DNA of 64,000 nucleotides from positions 95,552,319 through 95,616,318 of the forward strand of contig OX235264.1 in NCBI GenBank assembly GCA_944472135.2, in the 5' to 3' direction. Each line of letters begins with the position of its first letter. Position 1 is the stretch's first letter. The position numbers and the translations under genes were made by a program. The notes below the pieces were generated by a model, which was given only the letters and a program-made list of their open reading frames with translations, was not told the DNA's origin and made no database searches. Positions 55,040 through 64,000 of this stretch are shown one piece after another. Source of the stretch: Trichobilharzia regenti. Its lineage: Eukaryota > Platyhelminthes > Trematoda > Strigeidida > Schistosomatidae.

Positions 55040-55155
55040 GGTACATCCTGATGACGAGTTCTCAATGGGACGAAATGTGCACCCTGGATTCCAACATTTA
55101 AATTAGAGTAAAGCCTGAAGAAGATTTAATGGAAAATAATATTGCGCGCTTATGT
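55040..55155 (+). ncRNA. Hammerhead-like relic without stem I
   Basis: gcaggtacatcctgatgacg then gttctcaatgggacgaaatg and tgcaccctggattcc. Box I CTGATGA (from about 55049) and box II GAAA are exact, and stem II GTTC/GGGAC pairs. GGTACAT pairs with ATGTGCACC. No stem I separates the cleavage position from box I, and the usual GTC is CAC. The downstream part (ttagagtaaagcctgaagaa) recurs at 12.6 kb. Confidence 0.4.
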
Positions 55156-55234
55156 GTCTTGTTTTTATATTTATAATGGGAATATTAAAAAAATGATTAT
55201 TGTTAACAATTCATTACGTATGAAGAAAATAAAA

Positions 55235-57032
55235 GACAGATTCAGCGAAGAAAATTTTCTTTATCGACGAAATCATCTTCAGAGGCTGTATAGTCGTATT
55301 TATACTTAGAAAAATGTATAGTGGTCTATTATTGAGTAATAGGGGGTGACATAATGGATATAATTAATCATAAGTGGCTTTAGAAGTAAAAATTAAAAGT
55401 TGTAAATTACATGGTACTCAACGGCACAAAAATAGAAGTTTGATAAGGTTAAAATTACTATTGAGTGAGAATAAAGGTATTTGAGTGTCAATTTAACAAC
55501 TGTGAAGAGGGTGTGAAAATATACAAAAGGAGCATATGGAACTCATCATAGTGAATTAATTATTAAAGCAAAAGCAAACTAAAAGTAAAATTAGAGCTTA
55601 AGAACAAAAGAAAAAATCAAAAATATTTTACAGGGAGCGATAAGTGAAGAGGTTAAGACCAAGGTAGAATAAGAGACTGGACAAACTTTTTCTGTATACA
55701 GAGTTCAGGGTTGTATTGATGAATTACCAGTGCCTCCGCCATACACAAAAGCCGAAACCTGACGCCTTTTGTACCATTTGGCTTCACTTTGTAGATGATG
55801 TTGAAAGACGACTCTGGTGGAGCTACGAGGCCTGAGTTCATCAAATGCTCGAGATTTGAGCTAGTAATTGTCCTGCATTATCCCTTTGCTAACCATGCTG
55901 GATAATGTTCAGAGATGCGTTTGGAAAGCGTGCGCTTTGTGCGGCCAATATAACTAGCTGCACACGAGCAGGTGAATTTATAAACACACACTGAGGTGGC
56001 CTAAAGCGGCAGTTTATCCTTCACATATCTGTTGACCGTTTATCGGCTGTAGAAATTGATACGTAGCTCAGCCATAAAGAAGGCTTTCCTCAGTGATCTG
56101 CATAAGCGATTCTTCAAGATCTCAGCTGCAGTATCACCTTTAAATTCAACACTCATAAATAGCAGTTTCTTCGGCACCGTCTGGACTCTTTCAGGCTTTT
56201 CTCTTACTTTCATGTTTTTCTCGATAAATCTTGGAGGATATCCATTCTCTATGAGAACTTGTCTGAGTCGCTCCAGTTCCCCATCGATTGTATCACTTGA
56301 ACATATCCTCCTTATTCTTGAGGATAAGGAATGGATCAAACTTCTCTTTCTTCTTAAAGGGACCCAGCTATGGAAATTTGTGTACTGACCATTCCATGTT
56401 GGTTTCCTCTAGATCGATCTTTGAAGAGAACCATCAGATCTCCTCTTTAGAAAAACATCCAAAAAATGGAATTCCGAATCAATCTCTGATTCCGACGTGA
56501 ACTTGATGGCATGATGGCAGCTGCTGAACTCCTTAGTTATCAATTTGATGTCGGTATAGTCGTCACATATGATGAAAGTATCATCCATGTATTTTTGGTA
56601 TAGATAGAAACTGTCGATACTAGGCCGTAAAATACTATTCTCCAAACTAGCCAAGAAGCAGTCTGCAAGTAAAGGACCCAGTAGTGACCCCATTGCTACT
56701 CCATCTCTTTGTCTATAGATCGTGTTGTTGAACTTGAATTGGACATTTAGAGTGCACCTCAAAAGTAGTTCCTCTAAGTAGTGGATCGGAACACATACGT
56801 CTACATTATTGTCCTCAATGAATTTGCATATAAAGCAGATAGTTTCAGTGAGGGGAACGTTGGTGAAAAGCGAAGTAACATCCATAGATATCATTTTCTT
56901 CCCAGATACATTAGCATCACTTATTGAATTGACGAATTCAAACGAATCAGGAACGCTATGCTTGCAGAGGTTATTTCTGATAGGTAGGAGGATTTCTGTG
57001 AGCCATTTGGCAATAGCATAACGTAGCATTAC
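55235..57032 (-). mobile_element. PLE-2 element: RT, linker, GIY-YIG, 3' UTR, terminal motif
   Basis: The best PLE-2 copy. The minus ORF 57029-56409 (206 residues) has SMDVTSLFTNVPLTETI, YRQRDGVAMGSLLGPLLADC and catalytic YMDD (YQKYMDDTFIICDD), then FHFLDVFLKRRSDGSL. 56339-56040 has the linker ENGYPPRFIEKNMKVREKPE and KKLLFMSVEFKGDTAAEI. 56030-55650, with a frameshift, has YKFTCSCAASYIGRTKRTLS, EHYPAWL and LCMAEALVIHQYNPELCIQK. The GIY-YIG endonuclease would nick target DNA. The 3' UTR spans 55640-55310 and the terminal motif lies at 55250-55300. Frameshifts separate the three parts, and the 5' RT end is missing. Confidence 0.9.
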
Positions 57033-57390
57033 GTATGACCCATTTCAGCATATCACGATTATGCTAAATGACTAATCTAATGAATGACAATGTTTATTAA
57101 ACTTTGAATAGATTTAAGTCTTGCATGAATAAGTAATAACACTAGAGAAAAGACAGTAAATGTGATTGAGGCTCACATAGCACAATCTTAGCATAGATAC
57201 AAAGAAATTTAATCTAACGAACAATATTTTAAACAAAGCGTGCAAATAAGCGGACAATAAAATAAACGAATATCGCGACATTGTTTGCTTAAAATTTTGA
57301 TCAGGGCGCCTTAAAAATTTTCCAATACATGTGTTATTATTGATCTTACCATTATTATTCATAAGAAAAAGACATAAACAATCAAGAAAA
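57033..57390. other. Unassigned spacer
   Basis: AT-rich, with no recognised element. Confidence 0.35.
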
Positions 57391-57394
57391 TTTT

Positions 57395-57595
57395 CTGTTT
57401 GATGATTCACTCTCATAAGATTTACAATCGTAATTGTATTTCACAAAGAAATCATAAGACCAATCAGATGCTTGTGAAATGTGTCTCCAAAGTCGTATTA
57501 CGTAATGTGAAGTGTGACCCAGACGGGGTGACTGATTTGAAATTAGAAACAAGGAGGAGAGGTTGGCGTGACGCAATAAGTGTGAGATAATAACT
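57395..57595 (-). repeat. PLE-2-type 3' UTR fragment
   Basis: acaatcgtaattgtatttca, aaatcataagaccaatcaga and aaatgtgtctcc match 62410-62500 closely and, in reverse, the 3' UTR at 23.75-23.9 kb. Only UTR is present. Confidence 0.55.
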
Positions 57596-57599
57596 CATC

Positions 57600-58245
57600 G
57601 ATAAGATTCCATATTAGTTTGTTTATTAAATGTATCGCACAGTGAAACAGTATCATTTACTGGATGACGTTTCGAACAAAATTTATTGTTCATAATCATA
57701 TCAATTATAATCACACAACTTTGAAACTTGAGTTTTATAGTTTTCTTTGTCTTCTTCCGTTTGTCGTAGGGGTAGTAGAATTTTCCAGATAACCGACTGG
57801 ACAGGTGTTGAATCATTCCTGTTACAAGTACTTGCAGCTGATTCGATAAAAAAGCCTCTGTTACCAATCTCTCCCTCCACCCGGTGACATCAGATTTTAA
57901 AACTGTCATCTTATCCCATCCTATTGTATGGTTGTGCGTAACTGCATGTAATGCTATAGCTGAACAATTCTCCAGATTTCTTATCTTACTTGCGTCAACC
58001 AATCTAGATTTAGTTAGGTTTTAGTGATGCTCGGCTAGTATGACTGCACCTGTTCTACTAGTTTGACCTATGTATTTGACCTGACAATCAGTACAGACAG
58101 GGTATTAGATAAAATAAATTGTTTTGTTTTAAAGGCTCCATGGGGTTAATCCTTTAACCGACAAAGCTTGTTTCTAATTGAGTTTGTGGGTTCGAATGCC
58201 ACTTTTATTCCTGCCTTGTTCTGATTGTAGAATGAACAGGAAATG
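57600..58245 (-). mobile_element. PLE-1 3' part: GIY-YIG block and terminal motif
   Basis: Minus strand: NKAGIKVAFEPTNSIRNKLC (58200-58150), then the GIY-YIG block, MVDASKIRNLENCSAIALHA and STCNRNDSTPVQSVIW. The intact terminal motif lies at 57640-57700: tatgaacaataaattttgtt hairpin, then cgaaacgtcatccagtaaat. The 5' part is absent. Confidence 0.8.
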
Positions 58246-58740
58246 TTGGAAATACAATATAATGTTTTTACATAAAATCTGTATGAAAACGCAGTGTTAT
58301 TAATAAACAGTAATAGAGGGATAGTAAAATATGGATGATAAGAACAATAATGATAAAATAATAATAACAATATTAGTAGTTAACTTACATAATAAAAAGG
58401 AGAGAAATTATTGTAAGAACATTACTGTGACCATGGCAGGGTGAGTGAATGTATGTGGCGCTTTTGAGTGCTGAGGTCTAGTTTCAGATTCCGAATAGCC
58501 ATGTACAGATGGCGTATACGAATTCCCTTTGTACGATATCGAAGGACTCTGTGTTCCACTCCAAAGCATTCATGAGGAGGTGCTCGATATTCAGAAATGA
58601 CAAGGTGTTCGTGGATGGAGCTACTAATATTCTTCTTCTCTTCTCTGGTTAACTAAGCTGGACGATGCTCCAGAATGCCTTTGTGGACTTGACGTTGCGT
58701 ACGGCCGATACACTTTACTTCAGACTACCATTATTATTAT
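58246..58740 (-). pseudogene. PLE-2-like GIY-YIG remnant with 3' UTR
   Basis: In one minus frame from 58735: CIGRTQRQVHKGILEHRPA, then NISSSIHEHLVISEYRAPPH, RYRTKGIRIRHLYMAIRNLK and LDLSTQKRHIHSLTLPW, a full PLE GIY-YIG domain with YIG to CIG. The 3' UTR goes down to about 58250. It is the same lineage as the 23.4-kb remnant. Confidence 0.65.
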
Positions 58741-59149
58741 TATTATTCATAGTACTAGTGGCGGTCTGTCAGCAGAAAGTAGTGGATTTTGCCGACAAAT
58801 TTGTTTATTCAGCAAAATGACATACAACGGTGGCAGAATATCAAAGCTGTACATGTGCTAAAGGTATTCATAGTCTGCTTCTTTTGTCTTCATAGAGAGT
58901 ATGAACTCTTCATTTTTTTGCCGGGATCTTTTTTTTGTTCTCCTTACAAACTGATCCATCACTCTGCTATTCAAGATAAAAATATACTACCTAAAACTTC
59001 TTGTCAGTGCTCATCTCTTGTTTTCTGTCTGCTCAAATTTCACAGGCTCAGTACTCTCTTAATTTTTTCCACCTGTTTAAAATCCCCTACCGATGATGCG
59101 GACAGTATTCCTTTGTATTAGTTGACCCGGTATTTTATCAAACATCAGC

Positions 59150-60620
59150 TTCAGCGGTGTCTTTCTTATTGTTTCCTACACAAAAGCATGTTGTGCAAAT
59201 ATAAATAAAGAAAGCTCTGGTTCCCAATGACCTCCTTTTGAGTCTAGCTACTCTTTCACTGTGCGATTATTTCTCTCTGTGTCAAATCTTTAATTTGCCG
59301 ATGACATGGTGTTATTCCAATCCTTGTAATGCTTAATTTCTGCTAGCGACATGGAAAATTCTTCTCCGTCAAACCAATGACTCCTGTCTGTCAATATCAT
59401 CTTTAGTGCACCTTGACCTGAAACGATGTATCAAATCACTGCAGCAATCACAGTACTTGTAACTTGGTGGGGGATCCTGGAGGCACCTACACATTAAGGA
59501 GCGTAGTAAACAACATCTCTCAGACCTGGTTCCTCTCACTTAGTCACTTGTTCTGGATACAACTGTATGTAATAACTGGTAGCAGGTGATGAGTTATCAC
59601 CGTCAACCAACTCTGATCATACTTTCGCTAATTCAGAGTTCCATAACCGTTCAAGCTGAATTTACCCTTCTGCCTGAGTAACACTGTTGGCTGCCAATTA
59701 GCCACTTACCAATTTAATTCCATTCTGTTGTTAATCACCTTTATCGCTATTTTTACCGTACGGTCTGACTTTTGACTGTGGGAAAGATTTAGTGAACCTT
59801 ATTCCAGTGCATGCATCCCGTATGCAACCACACATAAGTCAGCTTCATCTTCTCGTCTAGATGAAACGTTATAAATATCTGACGTGAAGCACTGCGGAAT
59901 CTTACTCTTGTAGGTGTAACATCCACCAGGACAGTTTCCAGCTCAGATGTCTCTCCGTTTCCAGACTATGTTCAGGTTTTGGTCAGTTTCAATGCAGAAC
60001 CGTTGACCAAGTAGATAAAGTCTCCATTCAGCAAACGACCATACTATTACAGAATAGTTTTTCGCTACAGCTGAATACTCATGATACCTATGTTACAATA
60101 TTACTTCCAAACTTAGCAATGCCTTCACTTTATCTTGGTAGTGCGCATTGTAATTAGTCGCTGAAATCTGTAAACACAGTGATCTGTTTGCTAGTGTTCT
60201 AAAAGCTGTGTAATGCGGTCTTCTAAACAAACAAACTCTGACTCACTCAATAGTTTTTACAACGGAGCTTCTATCAAGTTGAAGTTTTACATAAGTCGAC
60301 AATACAACTCAACTCTCAAAAAACTGTCCAAGTTTTCTTTTCTAGTTCGGAACTCCAGTACATTTTATCATTAAAATCTTCTCAGGAAAGATTTTTATCT
60401 CTCCTTTTGTCAACTCGGTGCCTTAATAGCGTTACACTCGTTTCAGCAATCGGAGATTTAGTAGTGTTGATCCGTATTTTGAAATCTTTATTCTGTATAA
60501 AAAGTTGTTCAATGTGCTTATTTGCCGTCTCACTATATACGACTACACCGTCATCATTCACGTTTACGTTCTTTGAGTAAAAAGCCATTGATCACCCTGA
60601 TGTAAAACTTCTGCCTGATG
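59150..60620 (-). pseudogene. Ty3/gypsy-type pol remnant (RT to RNase H)
   Basis: The minus ORF 60588-60382 reads DDGVVVYSETANKHIEQLFI, which corresponds to the Y-DD--VYS-T--EHI block of gypsy RTs with the first YV/ID lost. Further on (about 60080-59950) EYSAVAKNYSVIVWSFAEWR and LLGQRFCIETDQN match the gypsy RNase H start (E-ALAIVWA--K-R-YL-G--F---TDH). Many stops are present. LTRs and integrase are not recognised. Confidence 0.6.
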
Positions 60621-60689
60621 ATTCGAAAGCTTTACGAGCAAATCGATCTTGTTTTTCTATAGTTTGGTTTGTAAGGGTTATTTATGTTT

Positions 60690-60960
60690 ATTACGAGTTG
60701 ATCACGGATTGATATCAGTTAGAGAAACATTGGAAACCAGGGAGTACTGGACAGCTGCTGTTTCATCCTAGTTTGGGATTCATCGGCAGTACTCACCCAC
60801 TGGGATTCGAACCCAGGACCTCCCGGTTACAAGGCGAGCTCGTATACCATTAAGCCACTGGGACCCGATCCAATGGCCAGTCCATGAATTCTAACTTCTG
60901 CCAATTCACGACATAGCGCCCCCCCTTACAAACCAAACTACAGAAAAATAATCTGATGCT
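60690..60960 (-). mobile_element. Sm-alpha-like repeat, minus member of a pair
   Basis: Nearly complete and close to the 16.7-kb copy: 3' body, core (plus tactggacagctgctgtttc and ttgggattcatcggcagtac), box B gattcgaacccag, head taccattaagccactgggac. Box I is CCGATGA and box II GAAAC is exact; stem III reads ACAGCAGCTGT. Confidence 0.85.
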
Positions 60961-61228
60961 CGCTAGTGACTTACTACAGGATGGAGTTTCCTGGAGTTCT
61001 AGTGAGAAGTCATGACCAGTGAGGTCCAATTAGATGTCACGTGTGTGGATGGATGTCCCACCGACGACATTGGTTGGGGTCGCACTAAAGTACGAATTGG
61101 TAGAAGTTAGAATTCATGAGCCATTGAAGGGGGCTTCAGTGGCTGAAAGGTATACGACCTTCCTGGCCTTGCAATCGGAAGGTCCTGGGTTCGAATTCTA
61201 GTGGGTGCGTACTTCCGATGATCTTATT
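60961..61228 (+). mobile_element. Sm-alpha-like repeat, plus member of a pair
   Basis: Starts gatgctcgctagtgacttac (5' body), contains agttagaattcatgagccat, head ggcttcagtggctgaaaggt with box B gggttcgaattct, and box I CCGATGA at about 61216. It is cut off before stem II. With the minus copy it forms a head-to-head inverted pair. Confidence 0.85.
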
Positions 61229-62345
61229 TTTGCCACAAGCTGAATTCTGTCGTGTCTCCGTCACACTGTTTTATCGGCGCTTCACAGGCATACCTGCTGC
61301 AGTTGTTGTGGATCACAGTTTAATTTCTGTTGTGCTGTTCAGCTTTAGGAAACTGAGATAATATCAGCACCTCTCATTCGCTCACCAGTATCCACGAGTT
61401 GTGTCACTTCAACCAGTTTTTCTTTCTGGTAAATGGCGCCTGTAATAATTTCCCAAAATAGTTAGGCCAATAACTGTACCTCAGACGTGGAGAGCACGCA
61501 GCGAAAAAAAGTTCATCAGCCTTATATTTAATACCAGCGTGTATCCGTCTGATCCCGGCTGCTTAGTGCGAAGATGTTACATTTGTTACCAACTCACATA
61601 TACACCTTCTAATTCTATCAATAGTCACTGCAACATTAGCTCCTAATTCTGCTTCCAATCTTTGCAATGATCAGTGTCACAAACGGTATTCACGCGACCT
61701 CTAAGAAGTATCTTTAGTACCACCGCCATCAACTGTCGATTACCAGAGTTTTGATTTCACCTGTTATGCTTCCATGAATATTAGATTTTGAGTTTGGTAG
61801 CAAACTTCGGTCGATATCCTGAAGATCGTTTTATTTAAAGTAATCAGTAAAGCACTCATTTTAACCAATCTTGGAATGAGTGTAATAAGTCGGCAAATGA
61901 TCTGTGGATATCCAAGAGACAGTTTTTTGTTTAGGGTCGATTGAATGTATGTCTACACTTGCACTTATAGAGCTAGCTGTAAGCCGCACGAAATGCACAT
62001 TTTCAGAGAGCATTACAGATCACAATCCAGTATCGTGGTCAGTGTCAGATAACCATCTGCTTAATCCCCAAAAATCTGGTCAGTTTAAGTCTTACACCCA
62101 CAATATATTCGTCCTCTAAAACGAAGGGTGTGTTTCGATTTCATTTAGAAATCTTCGTCAGTAGAACCTCATGGTGTTTCCTGGGAACAACACATCACCT
62201 GCAGTTTACAGGGCGAGTACAACGACCGAATTCGAAAAATGATGGAATAGAATGTCTACCACTTTGTGATTTTTTAACTGCACCACCAACCAATATCATG
62301 CTAGTTCATATACCCCGTCAGCCGGCTTGAATTCTGGAATTTTTC
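61229..62345. other. Unassigned; possible retroelement remnant
   Basis: Less AT-rich than the spacers and positioned upstream of the gypsy remnant on its strand. Two plus ORFs (61904-62119, 62130-62330) have no certain motif; one holds TDHNPV, resembling the SDH of APE endonucleases, but no other block supports it. Confidence 0.3.
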
Positions 62346-62354
62346 CACTCCATG

Positions 62355-62900
62355 AAAGTGAAAAAGAAACGGAAACAGCCAAAATAAAATCTCTTTTTAA
62401 TGACCCATTGTCATAAGCTGTACAATTGTAATCGTATTTAACAGAGAAATCATTAGACCAATCAGATGCTTGTAAAATGTGTGGCCTGGAAGTGATGACT
62501 AGTTAGAAATCGAAAAAGGGGACAGAAGTAGGTATGATGTAATAGGTGTGTGAAAATGATCAATCAGAATAATTGTGTAGAATGGACAAAAATCGGTGGA
62601 AAGATGATGAAGTGTTTTTATAAAAATCTGTATTGAAATGTAGCGTCATTAATAAACAGTATTACGGTCTTTCCACTAATTCTGATCAACCCTGCCTAAT
62701 TATTCTCATCAGTCATTTTTCCACACCTATTATGTCATACCTACTTCTGGCCTCTTTCCCAATTTCTAATTAATCAACCCTTCCAAGTCACACCTTACAC
62801 TACACAACACGCTTTCGGGACACATTTTACCAGTATCTGATTTATCTTATGATTTCTTTGTTAAATACAATTACATAGAATAATTCATAGGATGGATAGA
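62355..62900. repeat. PLE-2 3' UTR fold-back
   Basis: The left arm (about 62355-62660) is PLE-2 3' UTR in minus orientation, with a terminal motif at 62365-62420 (ACAGC ... GCTGT stem and ATGAC/GTCAT hairpin). The right arm (about 62665-62900) is the same UTR in plus orientation (catacctacttctggcctct, taccagtatctgatttatct). The two arms are inverted copies. Confidence 0.6.
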
Positions 62901-62958
62901 ACTTTAAAAAGTGTGTGCAATTATAGGATTACTAGACAAAGCGAATAAAATAAGAACG

Positions 62959-63122
62959 TTATGTAATATTATAGGTTTCCAGACCGTAGGTGTTACGAAT
63001 TTCTTGGAATAATTTGAGCGCCGAGTCAGATTGTATCATTATAAATTATTTAAATTAATCCCAGCGTGATTTTCTAAACACGCTGGGATTAATTTAAATA
63101 ATTTATAATGTTATGTAATATT
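62959..63122. repeat. Hairpin insert candidate with flanking direct repeats
   Basis: gttatgtaatatt occurs at about 62959-62971 and again at 63110-63122. Between them lie 63 unassigned bases and then a perfect 32-bp inverted repeat. This could be a small hairpin insertion, but the direct repeat may also be chance in AT-rich DNA. Confidence 0.4.
63037..63110. repeat. Perfect 32-bp inverted repeat with 10-base loop
   Basis: Arm 1 is 63037-63068 (cattataaattatttaaatt then aatcccagcgtg). The loop is attttctaaa, and arm 2 is 63079-63110, the exact reverse complement. All 32 positions pair. Confidence 0.95.
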
Positions 63123-63198
63123 GTGTGAAATTTGATAGCATAGAAATTAACGTTGTTAAAAAGAAGAATTGATTTAGAACAAGTGAAATAATTCCGGG

Positions 63199-63935
63199 TC
63201 AGTTCAAAGTGAGAGTAGGAATAGTAACAATAGACAAAATGCAAAAATGAAAAATTGGTAGATCTAAAATATGATTGGGGATTACATATTTTAGAATAGA
63301 GAGATTAAGACCATGAAAGTTGGAGGGGGATGGAACAAACTTTTTCTGCATGCAGAGATCTGACTTTTCTGTTTCGATAGCCGAAGCTTCAGTAATACAG
63401 ATGAGTCGGGTACTTAGGGATTTGGGTAAATTACTCTTTACCTCGTAGATGACTTCAAAGGCGGGAGCCATGGAGATAAGGTGATCATTATCGACCAGAT
63501 GTTCAATGATCGCGCTTCTTATTGCTCCGCTTCCACCTCTTCGTAACCACGCAGGATAGTGTTCTTGCAACCTCTTGGACAAAACTCGAGTCGAACGACT
63601 GATATACCTAGCACCACATAAGCAGGTGAATTGATGAACACACATAGAGTTGGTCAATAGCGGGATCTTGTCCTTCAGGTTATTGAACAGTAATGGTTGA
63701 CTAGTAAAGGCTATTCTCAGAGATGCAGCAGGATATGTTCTTATCAGGGACTGTGATATCCTTCGTTTCATGATTTCGGAAGCTAAGTCCCCTTTGAATT
63801 CCAAGCTTATGTAAAGTATTTTCTTGGGTACGGATTATAAGTCACGTTTTATAGGATTTGAATGCATATTCTTATCTATAAAACGTGGTGGAAATCCATT
63901 TTCTCTTAGGATTTTCCTCAAAAGGTATAACTCAA
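63199..63935 (-). mobile_element. PLE-2 linker and GIY-YIG domain, open frame
   Basis: The 201-residue minus ORF (63804-63199) begins in the linker (EFKGDLASEIMKRRISQSLI). It gives the GIY-YIG domain: MCVHQFTCLCGARYISRSTR, VLSKRLQEHYPAWLRRGG, SAIIEHLVDNDHLISMAPAF, and RLICITEASAIETEKSDLCM. YIG is YIS; the paired Cys and the Glu helix are kept. Upstream (63930-63810) ILRENGFPPRFIDKNMH with a frame break continues the linker. No RT lies in the window. Confidence 0.85.
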
Positions 63936-63939
63936 TACA

Positions 63940-64000
63940 ATTATGATTGTACAGCTTATGACAACAGATGACTAGAAAGAAAATTTTTTGGGCTCTTTAC
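63940..64000 (+). repeat. Inverted PLE-2 terminal motif at the 5' side of the 63.2-kb PLE
   Basis: attgtacagcttatgacaac then gactagaaagaaaatttttt and gggct: CAGC, a spacer, GAAAGAAAATTTTTT and a GGGCT end align with the terminal motifs at 48.6 and 62.4 kb, but on the plus strand, opposite to the adjacent PLE body. The window ends here. Confidence 0.45.

Noticed and set aside
61904..62119. Possible APE endonuclease fragment (TDHNPV)
   Set aside because: Only one short match; no other endonuclease block is visible in either strand.
1..64000. CRISPR array, integron, prophage or bacterial operon
   Set aside because: No regularly spaced direct repeats, no dense coding, no ribosome-binding sites; the sequence is clearly eukaryotic and retroelement-rich.

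Overview
This looks like nuclear DNA from a parasitic flatworm, most likely a blood fluke (Schistosomatidae). The evidence is AT-rich sequence, introns, repeats resembling the Sm-alpha hammerhead-bearing family of schistosomes, many Penelope-like elements (PLEs), RTE-type and CR1-like LINEs, and a CUB-LDLRA-trypsin protease like that of schistosomes. The species cannot be fixed from the sequence. No bacterial or viral operon is present.

Host genes are few. (1) 26.4-27.85 kb, minus strand: a secreted or membrane-anchored trypsin-like serine protease with CUB, LDL-receptor class A and S1 domains and an intact catalytic triad. A signal-anchor-like start lies directly upstream in another frame. 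(2) 44.25-47.35 kb, minus strand: a small split gene with no long ORF, reconstructed here from splice sites and phase. It has a four-codon first coding exon, a 76-nt second exon that completes a signal peptide, and a short acidic-then-basic terminal exon. It resembles schistosome micro-exon genes. A decayed second copy of the terminal exon lies in its intron. (3) One unexplained pair of overlapping ORFs at 51.8-52.3 kb is left hypothetical.

Most of the rest is retroelement debris. I see at least three PLE lineages. PLE-1 (13.2-14.5, 30.7-32.1, 35.7-37.1, 44.9-45.35, 57.6-58.2 kb) ends in a hairpin-GAAACGUC motif. PLE-2 (8.0-9.1, 23.3-24.0, 48.3-48.6, 51.2-51.8, 55.2-57.0, 62.4-64.0 kb) ends in a three-way-junction motif with a palindromic arm. 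PLE-3 is at 39.6-40.3 kb. RTE-like LINEs occur in both strands (6.5, 10.8, 30.2, 33-34.3, 40.6 kb) with many 3' tails. Two tRNA-headed SINEs share one head but carry different tails: SINE-A carries the RTE tail, SINE-B another tail. A CR1-like LINE (2.1-3.75 kb) carries a SINE-B directly after its YADD motif. A Ty3/gypsy pol remnant lies at 59.2-60.6 kb. A 5S rRNA-like sequence abuts a SINE-A at 53.1 kb.

A third SINE-like family, Sm-alpha-like with a tRNA-like head followed by a hammerhead core, is repeatedly arranged as minus/plus head-to-head pairs (12.0, 12.8, 17.2, 37.9, 46.6, 60.7 kb). The recurring theme is self-cleaving-ribozyme-like motifs with a palindromic stem III in unrelated retroelements, together with inverted flanks. 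All coordinates of degraded elements are approximate and were judged by eye.
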